From Bugula neritina (taxonomy: Eukaryota; Bryozoa; Gymnolaemata; Cheilostomatida; Bugulidae): a DNA stretch of 60,000 nt. Shown here one piece after another: positions 28,664-40,139 of this stretch. Position 1 is the first letter of the stretch. The number at the start of each line of letters is the position of its first letter. The stretch lies in assembly GCA_964035545.1 (NCBI GenBank), contig OZ037770.1, forward strand, positions 6,884,229 to 6,944,228, written 5' to 3'. The position numbers and the translations under genes were made by a program. The notes under the pieces were generated by a model. The model was not told the origin of the DNA and made no database searches. It saw only the letters and a list, made by a program, of their open reading frames with translations.

Positions 28664-29865
28664 ACAGGACCAACCCTCAGCACACCCAACTGCTCAGATG
28701 TACTTTTACATAACAATGTAGTAGCAGTACCATTAAATATGTAAAACTTAGCATGCACACATTTACCAGTAGAAGGCACAAAAACATTCACATCAGTTTC
28801 ACCTATCAAGTCTAAGCATGCAGATTTGTTACCATAAGCAAATAATTGTTTGGTTGTTGGTTTTACTACACAACCTACTAATTTAGCAGTATTTCTATCT
28901 AATAAATTGCTAGAAGCTCCCGAGTCAATTAGTACAGATAAATTGGTATTGTTCACCTGAACTGAGAGCTTAGCTGACCTTGCTGCATTGATGTTGAACA
29001 TCTCACCTCCAGTATTGTCACTAACAGTAAACAAGGCTTCAATATCATCCTCAGTATCAGCAGTGTACTTCTTAGCACTATTATCCATAGAGTTTATCTG
29101 TCCCTTAGCTCCTCTGCAAAACTTGGCCCCGGCAAAATGTCCTTTCTTGCCACATGATCTACACATCTTTGTGCGAGCTGGGCATTCCTCTGAAGAGGCT
29201 ACATGCCTTGTAGATTTGCACCTGAAACAGCTCTTTTCCTTTGGCATATAATGTGTGTCTTTCTTGTGTGGTTTACTTCTGCCATTCCTCACATTATTTA
29301 CAGCAGCTCCAGAGCTATGAATGTCCGCACTTTGCATACTGACAGCTTCCTCCGTTTGAGAAATAGAAATTACATGAGCCAGTGTCAATTCTGAGCCTCT
29401 CTCTAGTAATTTCCTACGTAGATGACTAGACTTACATTTTTCAATTACCTGATCTCTAATTACATTGTCCACATCGTCATATTCGCAGGTAATAGCAAGC
29501 TGTCGTAGTCTTGTGATGTAGTTTGTGATTGTCTCCCCACTCGTCAGCTCTGTTCTACGAAAAACTGACCTTTCATAGGGAATGTTCGTCTTGGGTGTAA
29601 AGTGAGTATCTAGTGCTGCCATAGCCCTGGCATATTCATTAGCACCCTCTCCAGCTGGCAGTACTTCAAATATGTCTTGCACTTCTTCGCCAGCCATGTT
29701 TAATAGCAGTGCCTTTTTCTGAGCAGCATTTGTAACCCCTCTCCCTACAACGAAGTACTCAAACGCCCTCTTCCACTTCTTCCACCTCGATCCAACAGTC
29801 AGGGGATCTGTAGACACAGAAAAAGTCCTCACGTTGCTTGTACTAGTGTCCAGAGAGACAGCCAT
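28609..29865 (-). CDS. gag: Ty3/gypsy gag with protease domain
   Basis: 418 codons, starting MAVSLDTSTSNV and ending TCC TGA. The N-terminal half is capsid-like (WKKWKRAFEYFV). Two zinc knuckles of form CX2CX4HX6C lie at C213-C228 and C235-C250. They are longer than the classical CX2CX4HX4C. A retropepsin active site DSGA at 314-317 (VLIDSGASSNLLD) places the protease in this frame, not in pol. The frame overlaps the open part of pol by about 50 bases in the +1 frame. It encodes the particle protein and maturation protease. Confidence 0.95.
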   Translation of the reverse strand: MAVSLDTSTSNVRTFSVSTDPLTVGSRWKKWKRAFEYFVVGRGVTNAAQKKALLLNMAGEEVQDIFEVLPAGEGANEYARAMAALDTHFTPKTNIPYERSVFRRTELTSGETITNYITRLRQLAITCEYDDVDNVIRDQVIEKCKSSHLRRKLLERGSELTLAHVISISQTEEAVSMQSADIHSSGAAVNNVRNGRSKPHKKDTHYMPKEKSCFRCKSTRHVASSEECPARTKMCRSCGKKGHFAGAKFCRGAKGQINSMDNSAKKYTADTEDDIEALFTVSDNTGGEMFNINAARSAKLSVQVNNTNLSVLIDSGASSNLLDRNTAKLVGCVVKPTTKQLFAYGNKSACLDLIGETDVNVFVPSTGKCVHAKFYIFNGTATTLLCKSTSEQLGVLRVGPVGEGVHFASSAVVVGYVS

Positions 29866-29920
29866 GGTTAGAAATTGCCCAGAGTAGTAATATTCCAGTT
29901 ATAAGTAATATAGTTTATAT

Positions 29921-29931
29921 TCTCGTCGCCA
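29921..29931 (-). other. Primer-binding site, tRNA-Ser type
   Basis: Minus-strand TGGCGACGAGA begins one base after the 5' LTR. Its first ten bases are complementary to the 3' end of animal tRNA-Ser(GCT), CTCGTCG plus CCA. Confidence 0.8.
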
Positions 29932-29932
29932 T

Positions 29933-30127
29933 TGTAACAATGTTGATTGCGTGTAAAGGGAGAGTAAAAGTTTATTCTGCACTGCTTGCACTCGCTATAA
30001 CAACTGACTGCTTTACAATCAAGCACATAATAATATTGCACTCAAAACCATGACTAATAAAATAAGTACATTAACCTTTCACACATAATTGGTAAAACAG
30101 ATGTGGACACTTAGCCAGGATACAACA
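29933..30127 (-). repeat. 5' LTR
   Basis: 195 bp, bounded by TGT and ACA, next to the primer-binding site. It should hold the element's promoter and polyadenylation signals. Confidence 0.97.
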
Positions 30128-30132
30128 GAGTT

Positions 30133-33100
30133 AATTAGTGAAATCTTGCATATATATGAGTATATTGCTATACACATACCAGTATGTTATTATCATAAGT
30201 CAGCCTACGCGGTAAGATTACCTAATATGCTTGCGTCTAACATGCATTCAGGTGATATTGTAATAACTGGAGAAGCAAAAGTCTATAAAAATTTAGTCTC
30301 ATTAACATGTACATTGCATGTATGTAGCTTTACAGTAGTATTCTGAGTAGTATTATAATCAACTGTTAGACAAAAATTGAAAATGAATAAAAGGAAATGT
30401 AATTGAATTGAAATCCATTTATCATTTTTTAAAAAAGTAATAAAAGTAGCAGTTTTGATTTAAAGTTAGCAAAATATTATACTTGGATGTTTATATCGGA
30501 CAAAGCCTTTCATCTTGACTTGATGCCTTAACAAAAAGTGTTTCATAATATTATTATTATGGAGCTATTAAAAATGATTCTTCAAAATAAACTTTAGTTA
30601 TAACACTAAGACCACAGGCCTTGTCATAAGCTATACACAGTATCTTTTTTGATCAAGTAAATTGTCTGATTACTGATTGATAATTTTCTATATGGAGGTT
30701 TGTCTCAAATCAAGCAACAAAACACACAACAAAGTAAAATACTTGAGCTTAAAACAATTTTCAGAAGCTCTTTATAAATAATAAACTCTTTACTAAATTT
30801 AGATTCTGGTTCTCAATTATGTAACGTATCTCTCAGGTACGTTGTAATATGTTTGTTAAAATAATATTGTACACTCAACAACTTGTGCTTAGATATAATA
30901 AGATTCTTATTATGCCCGTGAATTGTAGTGAATGCAACTAATCCTCAGCATAATTATATGCAGATCTAAAAGGCATTTATTTATAAGCAAATTACTAATT
31001 TGATTAATTATAAACTAAAAGTCATTTATTTTTTCAATAAAATAGTAAATTTTGCTAGATGTATGGATGAGGGGATAGTCCAGTTTAGCTAATGTAATCA
31101 AGAATCTATGCCAGATGCAAGAAATACTTTGTATTACAACAACATGTTGTCGAAAGTTTTAGAAACAATTCGTTTAAAAGCCAGTGACTCAAATTCAAGA
31201 AACTAGCCAAATTCTGGTAAATTAAAAAGAAGTTTAACTATTCATTCTAGTCTTGCCTATCTAAAAAATCTTCAACCAACACTAATTACCTAACACTCTG
31301 TAATAATGTCTGCATCGTTACATACAACTATTACAACTACTCTATGTGCCATGCAGTCATTATGTCCAAAATGCTTAGAACTATAAAAAGGGTAATATAA
31401 ATTTAATTATGCAAGGTCCCGTTTTAAAAAGCTAAGGTGAAAACTTGAAAGCATGATGTGCCTAAGTTTTAGTCAAATAGATATTATTATAAGACAGCCT
31501 CTCTTCTACACGGATAGATAAAATAACTCATAACTCTGAAAGGTGTTTGAAAGCTAAAGTTGCCAAATCGTGACGTTTTAATGCTTATTTGTGGTGCCAA
31601 TTTGACCATTTGCAGTTTAGGAAAATATATCGATGATGATGTAAACACCTCCTGCATGATATTATTTTCAGACTTGACTGCAAACTAACTTTATCAGGCT
31701 CTGTAGCCCACTTGTTGTAATAATGGAACCTTGGAAATAGCAATATTGAAAAGACACAAACTTACCTTGTACTTGCGCTTACAGTTTAATAGACGTTAAG
31801 TACTTAGCAGCCTAAGTAAAAGATAGTGTAAGTACAATGTAGTAGAAGTATAATGTAGTGTGTGTAGAATGTACAGCAGGTAAAGAGTAGTAGAATTACA
31901 ATGTAGTGTGTGTAGAATGTAAAGCAAGTAAAGAGTAGTAGAAGTACAATGTAGCTGTTTGCTAGCTAGTCCTAAACTGCTGTGTAGCTGCAGGTAGTTT
32001 GCATAAAATAGACGCAGGCAATAATACAAACAGATAACCTACGAAGTATCTCCTTTAGCAGCTGCGTGCTGTAGCCTATCCCAGCTAATTATTAATAATA
32101 TGCATGTTTATATATAATATGCCTCACAGCAGAGTCAGCTGTGATGTCATAGTCAGCTGAAATAATGCCTTGCAATAATTACAGCACTAATTATACTACT
32201 TAATGTCAATACACCTACCTTACAATACAGTTATTAATCATATAGCAGTACAACTGTGTTACAAGCTGCTGCTAACATAGTTCATAATTATGATGTATAT
32301 GTGCTGCCTATAGAAATCTCTGTCCGATAACCTCATCCATGCATAGTTTAGTAGGTAAATTAATTCCAATGACTTGATTACAGAGTTGCTGTCTGCTAAG
32401 TAAAAGACATATAACTCATGGGGAGTTTAGCCTTGGTTATAGTATTGATCAATACTGATCGACTGTAACATGTTATCATAACTGCTATTCTACTAACAAG
32501 CTAGTCAAGTGAAGCTGTTATATATACTAATTATGTTTGTTTGAGAATACTTGCCCCAGTGAGACACCTGATGGTAAGAACTTATGTCACTAAAGGCTGT
32601 GTATACTGTGGCAAGGGAGCTCCCTACATAAACTATGAAACCAGGTCAGAACTCGTATAACCTATCGCTGCCAGCATTATCTTGAGCACCAGAATGACGC
32701 AAAACTGTCTGCCAGAAAGTGAATACCAGTTCTTACAGATTCTCTAGCAATGCAGAATTAGCAGATAGTCCAGACTTGTTCCCATCACTTGTATCTTACA
32801 GCTTGCTGTTCAAAAGAGCTTCAGAAAGCTAAAATATGCTTTCAAACATCAACATGATTTTTTATTATTTTAACCATTCAGTAAAGTTATTCTTGATGGC
32901 TATATTATGTGTTTAAACCCAGCTCTTGAAAATATGCATGTTCAACATCTAAATTCCCACCTACATTTCTCAAAAACGTTCAGTCAGCATCAGAAACTCA
33001 TATTGAAAAAAGCCAAGTGAATCTTATTGGACCCAACATGAAGATGTTTAACAAAGAGAAGGTGACTATATACTCGTGTTATTCCCCGCCCCATGCGGTA

Positions 33101-33910
33101 CCATCTATGAAGGATAAACTTACTCTAAATATTACAATGAATTTTCTCTTCCTTGACATGCAAAAACAAAAAAAATTCAAACATTTTCCTGTCTAAGAAT
33201 CAACTATTTTGTAGCAGAACTAGGAAAGGCATAGCAAACTGGGAGTTGTCTTTTATTGTTTAATTATGTGAGTAAGGGACAGGCAAAGTATTGGTAAGCA
33301 GTTTATTGTGGAATATAATGTAAAGTCATCATATGAAGAAATACCAAGTTAGATTAAAACACAAACATGTAAAGAGAACTTTCTAAGCAAATAGATATAT
33401 ACAAGCATATATTATTACACTGCTGATTCACAGTTGAGGAACTACTACTTCGGTATGATTAATAGGCTACGAATGGTCACTAAATTATGTACCATAATAT
33501 GGTGAACCTTATCACGATATACATACTACCTGATGAAAAGAATATACAATAATATAAATAAAGGAATTATATTGCACACATAGAGTTATAAAGTTGAGTT
33601 GACACAATGAATCAATAAATATCAGGCTTAATGATACAATAAATACATGATAATGTTCAAAGGTCTCATAAAAATCTCTGATGAAAAGGAATATTACTCA
33701 TGGATATATATACAAAATAACATAATCAAGCTGATTAAATAAATATAATTATACTACTTCCCAGAGACGAATATGCACATAGTACCAAAATCTTGAGCTA
33801 AAGTAATTTGATTTAGTTATGTTTATTCTGAGAAGACAACTCCAAATGTATGTTCTAGAAATATGCCTACAAATAATTTGGGATACAAGTGCAGACAAAA
33901 CAGGACCTGT
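30133..33910. other. Intergenic region, no gene seen
   Basis: This lies between the retrotransposon and the AGTRAP stop codon. It is AT-rich and contains only the short repeat at 31815-31960. Minus-strand AATAAA at 33827-33822, about 85 bases after the AGTRAP stop, is its likely polyadenylation signal. Confidence 0.55.
31815..31960. repeat. Tandem repeat of about 65 bp, 2-3 copies
   Basis: Copies of gtagtagaagtacaatgtag, agtgtgtgtagaatgta and agcaggtaaagagtagtaga follow each other with few changes. The Tyr/Leu-rich minus-strand frame across it is a by-product. Confidence 0.8.
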
Positions 33911-35824
33911 CTAGACTTGCTGAGTCGTGTGGTCCACAGTCTGATGTGGGGAAGCAACTTCTACAGATGAATCAAGATTATCATATCTATTGCCATTGCC
34001 ATTGCCAACTGCAAACCAAAACAATGAAAGGGGTGATTACTAATTAGTAACCACATATAAAATACAAAGTTATCAACATAGCTATGATTACAAATATTGA
34101 GACTAATTAAGTGTGAATAATTAAAGGCTCTCCACATTGAAATCTTTCTGTGACATTGGCTTTATTTTCATACAAGATAGTGAAAACTATGAGAAGACAA
34201 ACTTCAATATTATCTAACCTGTAATGGAACACAACTCAGCTGGTAGCTCACCGCCCCTCGTAAGATAGGTTTTGTAGAGTATGAAGCAGACTACCGGTTT
34301 GAGGATTAGGTTCACTATGCACATCCTGGGGGGAATACAAGTTACATATAGAAGAAAACATAAACTGGCTGGGGCTTACAACATGTTCCTACATGTATGT
34401 TAAAAGCAGACTAGATATGCACTCTGATTGTTGCTTTCCCTTCAAAGCTAAGTCTACTTTAGCTATTGATCTTGTCAGTACTAACACCTATTTTCAAAAT
34501 CTTGAGATTAGAGTTTAGTTTTAACAACTAAATAAACTGAGGTAGGTGCAGTAAGGGAGAAACCAAGAAAAGCATGTGTTCTAGAGGAGAAACATAGCAA
34601 AAGAAGAACTTTAGGTTTTTACAAGAACTTCAACCAGCACCCCAAACCAAAATTCAACAAAAACAATTAAATAAGTTAGACTATTTCAATTTCCCCACTA
34701 CCGCTTTTGAATGAGAAAGGAAGCCAACTTTTGTTTGACATACAATCGAATAGGTGATGTCAACAGTTATTACAAGGAACTTTTAGTAAATGTTCTAAAT
34801 GTGCAAAACAGCAGGACAGCTTGATGATTCATGTCAATTAACAGTGGAAACACTATGATGCCAAGAAATTACACTAGCAGCCATTTTAATGAAGAAAAAG
34901 ACTAGCATTCTTAGATATGATATGTTGGATATGATAAAGGAAAACTACCCTATAACAGCTGCAGTTGTCAGTGTGATAATGTTGACAACTCAAGTCTACT
35001 TTTATCTAGAGTTGTCTACACATGCAGTTACTAACCCTACTTCGAAATTTCCAACTTATTATATCTCAACTACTCATTTACCATTTTACAAGCTATAGCT
35101 CCAGGTTGAAGTTTTCCCTTGTCATATTATTGTGATTGTACATAATAAACAAAATCAACACGTTAATAGAATAAAAAAGATCTCCTATGCTCTAATTTTA
35201 GATAGCATAACTCTTAAACCTGTTTAATCATAGAAATATTTCCTTTTTATATGTTCTTCTGCATAGCTTTACCATTAGGTTTCTTTTTTTGTCTTTGAAT
35301 TTTACTTCAAAATTCCGTAATATTAAATATTTTATTTTTAATTTTCAGTAGCAGTGATAACCTCAAACAAGTAAAGTTGCTATAAGAAATTATTTGACAG
35401 CAGGTTAGCCTTTGATGTCAGTCCTGTTTTATCATCAAATGTCACCAGATGCCTCCCTGCCTTTAATACTGCTGCAGTGACTAATAGAATAGTGTTGGCA
35501 TTTACATTTATAAAATGATGAAGAGAGAAAACAGTTTGTTGCTTTAATAAACAATTCATATCATAACTCTACAACACTCTACAGATTAACACTCACCCAA
35601 GGGCGAATCTGTAGGTGTTCCGTGTAGACGGCTGAGAATATGGCCGCTCAATGGCAATGTTTGCCAAAGGTTGGTACAGGCCAAGTAATATGATGTCATT
35701 CAAAATGGTGAACAAATTCATCGCAAAATACTACAAGAGAAATACTCAGTATAAAATAACAAATATTTAACTGAAACTTTGGTCAAGTGGATCATTCTAA
35801 CGGGTCTGTGTGGTGGTGTGTATA

Positions 35825-35871
<47 letters not shown>

Positions 35872-35878
35872 GTGTATG

Positions 35879-35943
<65 letters not shown>

Positions 35944-38763
35944 ATGTGTGTGTGCGTGTGTATATGTGCGTGTGTGTGTGTATATGTGCGTGTGTATATG
36001 TGTATATGTGTGTGCGTGCGTGTGCATGTTTTGTATGTGTGTGTATATGTGTGTGTGTGTGTGTATATGTGCGTGTGTGTGTGTATATGTGCGTGTGTGT
36101 GTCTATATGTGTGTGTGTGTGCGTGTGTGTGTCTATATGTGTGTGTGTGTCTATATGTGTGTGTGTCTATATGTGTGTGTGTGCGTGTATGTGTGTGTGC
36201 GTGTATGTGTGTGTGAGAAAAATATAGCACAAACTTAGATAGTTGAAACCCGCTTTTTATTGCTGAAAATTTCATTGTCCCATTTAGGTGGCATGTCAAT
36301 AGAACTCAAGTGAAGAAACCAGTGTGTCAATATGATGACATGACCCAAATTCTCAACTATGGAGTCAATAGTTGAGAAGGAAGTAAACATGGGGTAATGG
36401 ACTATGGCCTAAGATGGTGCAGATGTTGTATTTAATATAGAATTCTATCAATTTTCAGTTCATTTGAAAGAAGATACTTATTTACTGCCTAAATGAAGTT
36501 GCAAGAGAATGACCCAAATATTTAATTCTAATGGACATAAACACGCTGAGCTAAATATACACTGTTATAGAGCAGGAAGATGGCCATGTTTTCCAAAGTC
36601 TCATGATTGCCCTGGTTCTAATCTCTCACATGCCATCATTTTATAAATAATATAAGTAAGGGTTAAATTCTTTCCCATCACTCATCCCTACATGTAATAT
36701 TTATGAGTCATAGCATCATGTTGAGCACAGCAATAGGTTGACATCCCATGTCTCAGCTAGCAGTCACTTTAACAGAGCTGCTCCACTGGAGGATATTGAA
36801 ACATTATGCAACACATTGTGACATTTCAAGCCAATTTTGATGGTGAAATAATTAAATGAACGAACAAGGAAGTTATAACAGCTCATTCTTAGTATTTACT
36901 GAAGTCCGTATAGCAAAACGCAAAGGGAGAAAAGCTTTGCAGTTGTATGAATATTCTGTTGAATGTTTTCAAGCATCATACTGAGTAGTATGAGCTGCAT
37001 GTACCAGTATAAAAGCATAAAATATGAAATTTTTGAAGATAAAAATCTGCTGATTTCATCTTGCCTTCTGCTAAAAAATAATTTCCCGTCAATTAAATAC
37101 ACTATGGTTGAGAATAGCATGTAATTACATCATATTATATAATATTATATAATGTAATTACATATGTGTATCACCAACAGAATATTTGGATATATTAGAG
37201 AACAGAATATTTGGATATATTAGAGAACAGAATATTTGGATATATTAGAGAATATAATACTGTGTAGAATGTGTAGAGAAATAGAGTGCATTAGATAACA
37301 GGTTCACAAAATACATGCAATGATAACACTTACAATGCCAATCATAAGGCCTTGTGTATTTGTGAATATGATTTTCATTCATGAGATAAGTATGAACTAA
37401 GAGGGATTGTCTATTGTATAGAGATATGATATGATATACTACACTGATGTAGAGTAAGCAACTATACAAGTATGGAGAACCATTGACTAGGCTAAGAGGC
37501 CATATAATCCATTGTTTCACATGTGGCTGAATCAATCACCTACTGATAATAAAGTTAATCTGAAAAGCAAACCCACTTATACAGAGCAGTTTAGAGTACT
37601 CAACTAGCTCAGTCAAATGATCTTCACCTTCCATAGTTTCACTTACCATCATCACCAGATCTGAAGACTTCGGCTTGGCTATGCAAAGGATACCAAGAAA
37701 AATGAGTATAGTATGAGTGTATCTATATGTAACTGGCATGAAGAAGCTGTAGGGGGGCTCCAGATACCCCCTGAAAATATCAGCAGATTTACCCCCTGAA
37801 AATATCAGCAGATTTTCAATTTGCACTTATAGCAATTAGCAGAGACTGGCTTCAACTGTAGATATAGTCACATGAAGATTACATGACAGGAGTATTTCAA
37901 TGCAAACACAACCTAAAAAATAGCCATGATGAACACATCAAAACCAACATTTACAGAAACAAAAAATGCCAATTTTATGCACACTTCGTAAGGATTTGGG
38001 AATGGAAATGAAGAGCTAATAGTTTTGGGTCGAAACTCACCATGTTGAAAACACTATCTGCACCAACACCACCACCTACAATATATGGTCAGATGACTCA
38101 TGACAAATAACTTCTTTTTATAGAAAAATAAAATAGTGTATGACTTGTATGGAATTGAATCTCAGCATTGATTGTTGATTGATGTATTAACTATATTGAA
38201 TTAACTACATGACTCACTGACTCAATAAAAAATACGTATAGAACTAAGCAGTCATGGAATATGGAAACACCTGCCAGTCATCTAATATACCCAATTATAA
38301 AATTTTAACAAAGTCTCTCACCTCAAACAAACAATGAATCACTCACAACTTTTATCAGCAAAAACAAAAACACCCAACAATTTACAATCACCTATTAACC
38401 ATGGTATATATTGCTCTTTTATACTTATAAATTTGTCCTCAGGTTTAAATTTTATATTGCCAGAAAAATTGTAACAGTACAAGAAAAAAGATGATAATGA
38501 AAAACAACGATACCTATGTATAATACAATAGTCACACATTTGTTCTGAAATCAAAACCCAAAGGCTGCAGTACAAATTTAATTAGCAAAAACAGATTACA
38601 GCCATTACTGTCAACAGGTGAGTATGGCATCCAGTTATATTAAAAAGGATACCATAAATAGGCACACCAGCTGGTACATACTCACACTGAAGCTCAGTAA
38701 TACATGTACCGATAATGTTCTGCTCACCTTTAAGAGGAAACCATCGTACACAATTCTTGCCAT
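33911..38763 (-). CDS. AGTRAP: Angiotensin II receptor-associated protein homologue
   Basis: Six exons on the minus strand: 38763-38728, 38075-38041, 37770-37647, 35730-35597, 34325-34219, 34008-33911. They encode 177 residues (human about 159), with GT-AG introns and phases agreeing throughout. It starts MARIVYDGFLLK. Landmarks align with vertebrate AGTRAP: a first span ending FSTWGYL, a second with THTILIFLGILCIA, NLFTILNDIILLGLY, then FALGMCIVNLILKPVVC and RGGELPAE, followed by a polar tail rich in N, G, D and T. In vertebrates this multi-span Golgi/endosome protein binds the AT1 receptor tail and promotes its internalisation. Whether an invertebrate partner exists is unknown. Exon 3 has a duplicated acceptor region at 37766-37815. 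The fourth intron-interrupted half holds a large (GT)n tract. Confidence 0.88.
35812..36215. repeat. (GT)n compound microsatellite
   Basis: About 400 bases of tgtgtgtg blocks separated by tatatgtg, cgtg and ctatatg lie in the AGTRAP intron between exons 35597-35730 and 37647-37770. Long Cys-Val or His-Thr frames here are artefacts. Confidence 0.97.
37178..37255. repeat. 25-bp tandem repeat, 3 copies
   Basis: Three consecutive copies of aacagaatatttggatatat plus tagag lie in an AGTRAP intron. Confidence 0.93.
37766..37815 (-). repeat. 25-bp direct duplication of a 3' splice site
   Basis: Two exact copies of accccctgaaaatatcagca plus gattt. On the minus strand each gives TGATATTTTCAG then GGGGTA. 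The downstream copy is the AGTRAP exon 3 acceptor (exon begins at 37770). Use of the upstream copy (cut before 37795) would add 25 bases and read G-G-stop immediately. Confidence 0.9.
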
Positions 38764-40139
38764 GGCTCAAGGAAGTTGATCAAACTAAATACAGCTGAGC
38801 CTACGCAGAATCAGTTTTAAATTGCTTTATGGAGCAATATTTAATTTTATACCAGTAAGTAATAATAATACTAATACTAATAGTAATACTAATATTAGAA
38901 ATATTTCATTACTCAATGAAATCGACAATGTTTTCTTTATCAAAATGAATATTTAGAGTTTTAATCTGTTAGTTGAATATCAACTAATGTTATCGGTATA
39001 AGTATCACTATCACAAAGCCAAGTTAGTAGTTACTATTAGTATTACTATCACTATGATTATGAATATGAACAACCGACATGCTTCCTTGAACTTGATGAC
39101 AGTGACACAACTTAAAACAAGGGAACAAATATCGTTGACAGACTACCGATCACAAACTTGACTTTCTGATTCTCAGCTGTTGATAAAAAAAAACAGTCAA
39201 CTGCGTATAAGCACGCAGAAATCGCTTGCTGGTAAGTGGTAATGGTAATGAAGGTTTCAGTTTTTACTGTCAGATTTTATTCATGATAACCATGTTCATG
39301 TTGAATAGCGTTACTTTGACGCAGTTTCGGAACCACGTGCGTATCACGTGGGACTAGTGTTATTGTTTGGAAAATATTAAACCTGTAAAACTTGAGCTAT
39401 GGTATAAAGCAGAAAAGTTGATCGATAGACGGCAGTATAAAATTTAGAGCCACTGAATAAATTATTTCTGCCCGAACTACAAATCAACGATAGCAACCTC
39501 GAGACCCCCAAACTCTGCGCGCAGTAACCCCAGAGAATGTGCTTCAATGGACTTTTGAGAAAGCATGAATTGAGTTTGATGCTGATGGTGACCGGTCAGA
39601 TTTATTTTCAAGATCTTACCGTCACACTGATAGTCGTTATTATTATCACAATGATAATCAATATTATGGAATAAAATCAAACATATAAAAGTAAAGCTAA
39701 ATAAATAAATTGATCGTTACTAAAGTAATTTTTTTATGGTGAATGTGAAACTGAATGTCAACATCAATATGAATATGAAATTGAATATGAAATCGAATAT
39801 TAATTATTATAATTATGATATTAATAATAATTACTATTATAATTATAAATATAATTATATTTATGAAACTTAAGTTGAAACAATAAACTTAAAGTTAAAG
39901 TTAAGGTGACTACAGTTCGAGTTACTGTTAGACTTACGTGTTAGTGTTGCCTCTTACCTCTTCTTCTTTAGAAAGCACTAGAGCATAATATAGCAAGTGG
40001 TGCTCCTCAATGACAATAGGTTGCAGTCTTTGGTTAGCTCCTACATGTCAATTAATTGCCAAATGACTAGTGTGCACATCATTACTAATAAATGTATATC
40101 ACTTTTACTATATAGAAAGTTTAGATTTAAGTTCTCGTA
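38764..40139. other. AGTRAP upstream region with simple AT-rich repeats
   Basis: This holds the presumed AGTRAP promoter and degenerate runs such as aataataatactaatacta (38860-38900) and ttaattattataattatgat (39780-39860). A minus-strand frame at 39680-39477 lies in a locally less AT-rich patch, but matches nothing I recognise. Confidence 0.5.

Larger units (their letters stand above)
25328..30132 (-). mobile_element. Full-length Ty3/gypsy LTR retrotransposon with target duplication
   Basis: LTRs at 25333-25527 and 29933-30127 are each 195 bp, start TGT and end ACA, and differ at one base (25344 g, 29944 t). GAGTT at 25328-25332 and again at 30128-30132 is the 5-bp target duplication. On the minus strand the order is 5' LTR, primer-binding site, gag-protease, pol (RT, RNase H, integrase), polypurine tract, 3' LTR. 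Domain order with integrase last marks Ty3/gypsy. There is no envelope frame and no clear chromodomain. Intact frames and near-identical LTRs indicate a recent insertion that may still be mobile. Confidence 0.97.

Noticed and set aside
35718-36299. Cys-Val and His-Thr repeat frames up to 193 codons
   Set aside because: They translate the (GT)n microsatellite inside an AGTRAP intron.
39477-39680. 67-codon minus-strand frame upstream of AGTRAP
   Set aside because: No recognised domain, no splice context, and composition like the surrounding simple repeats.
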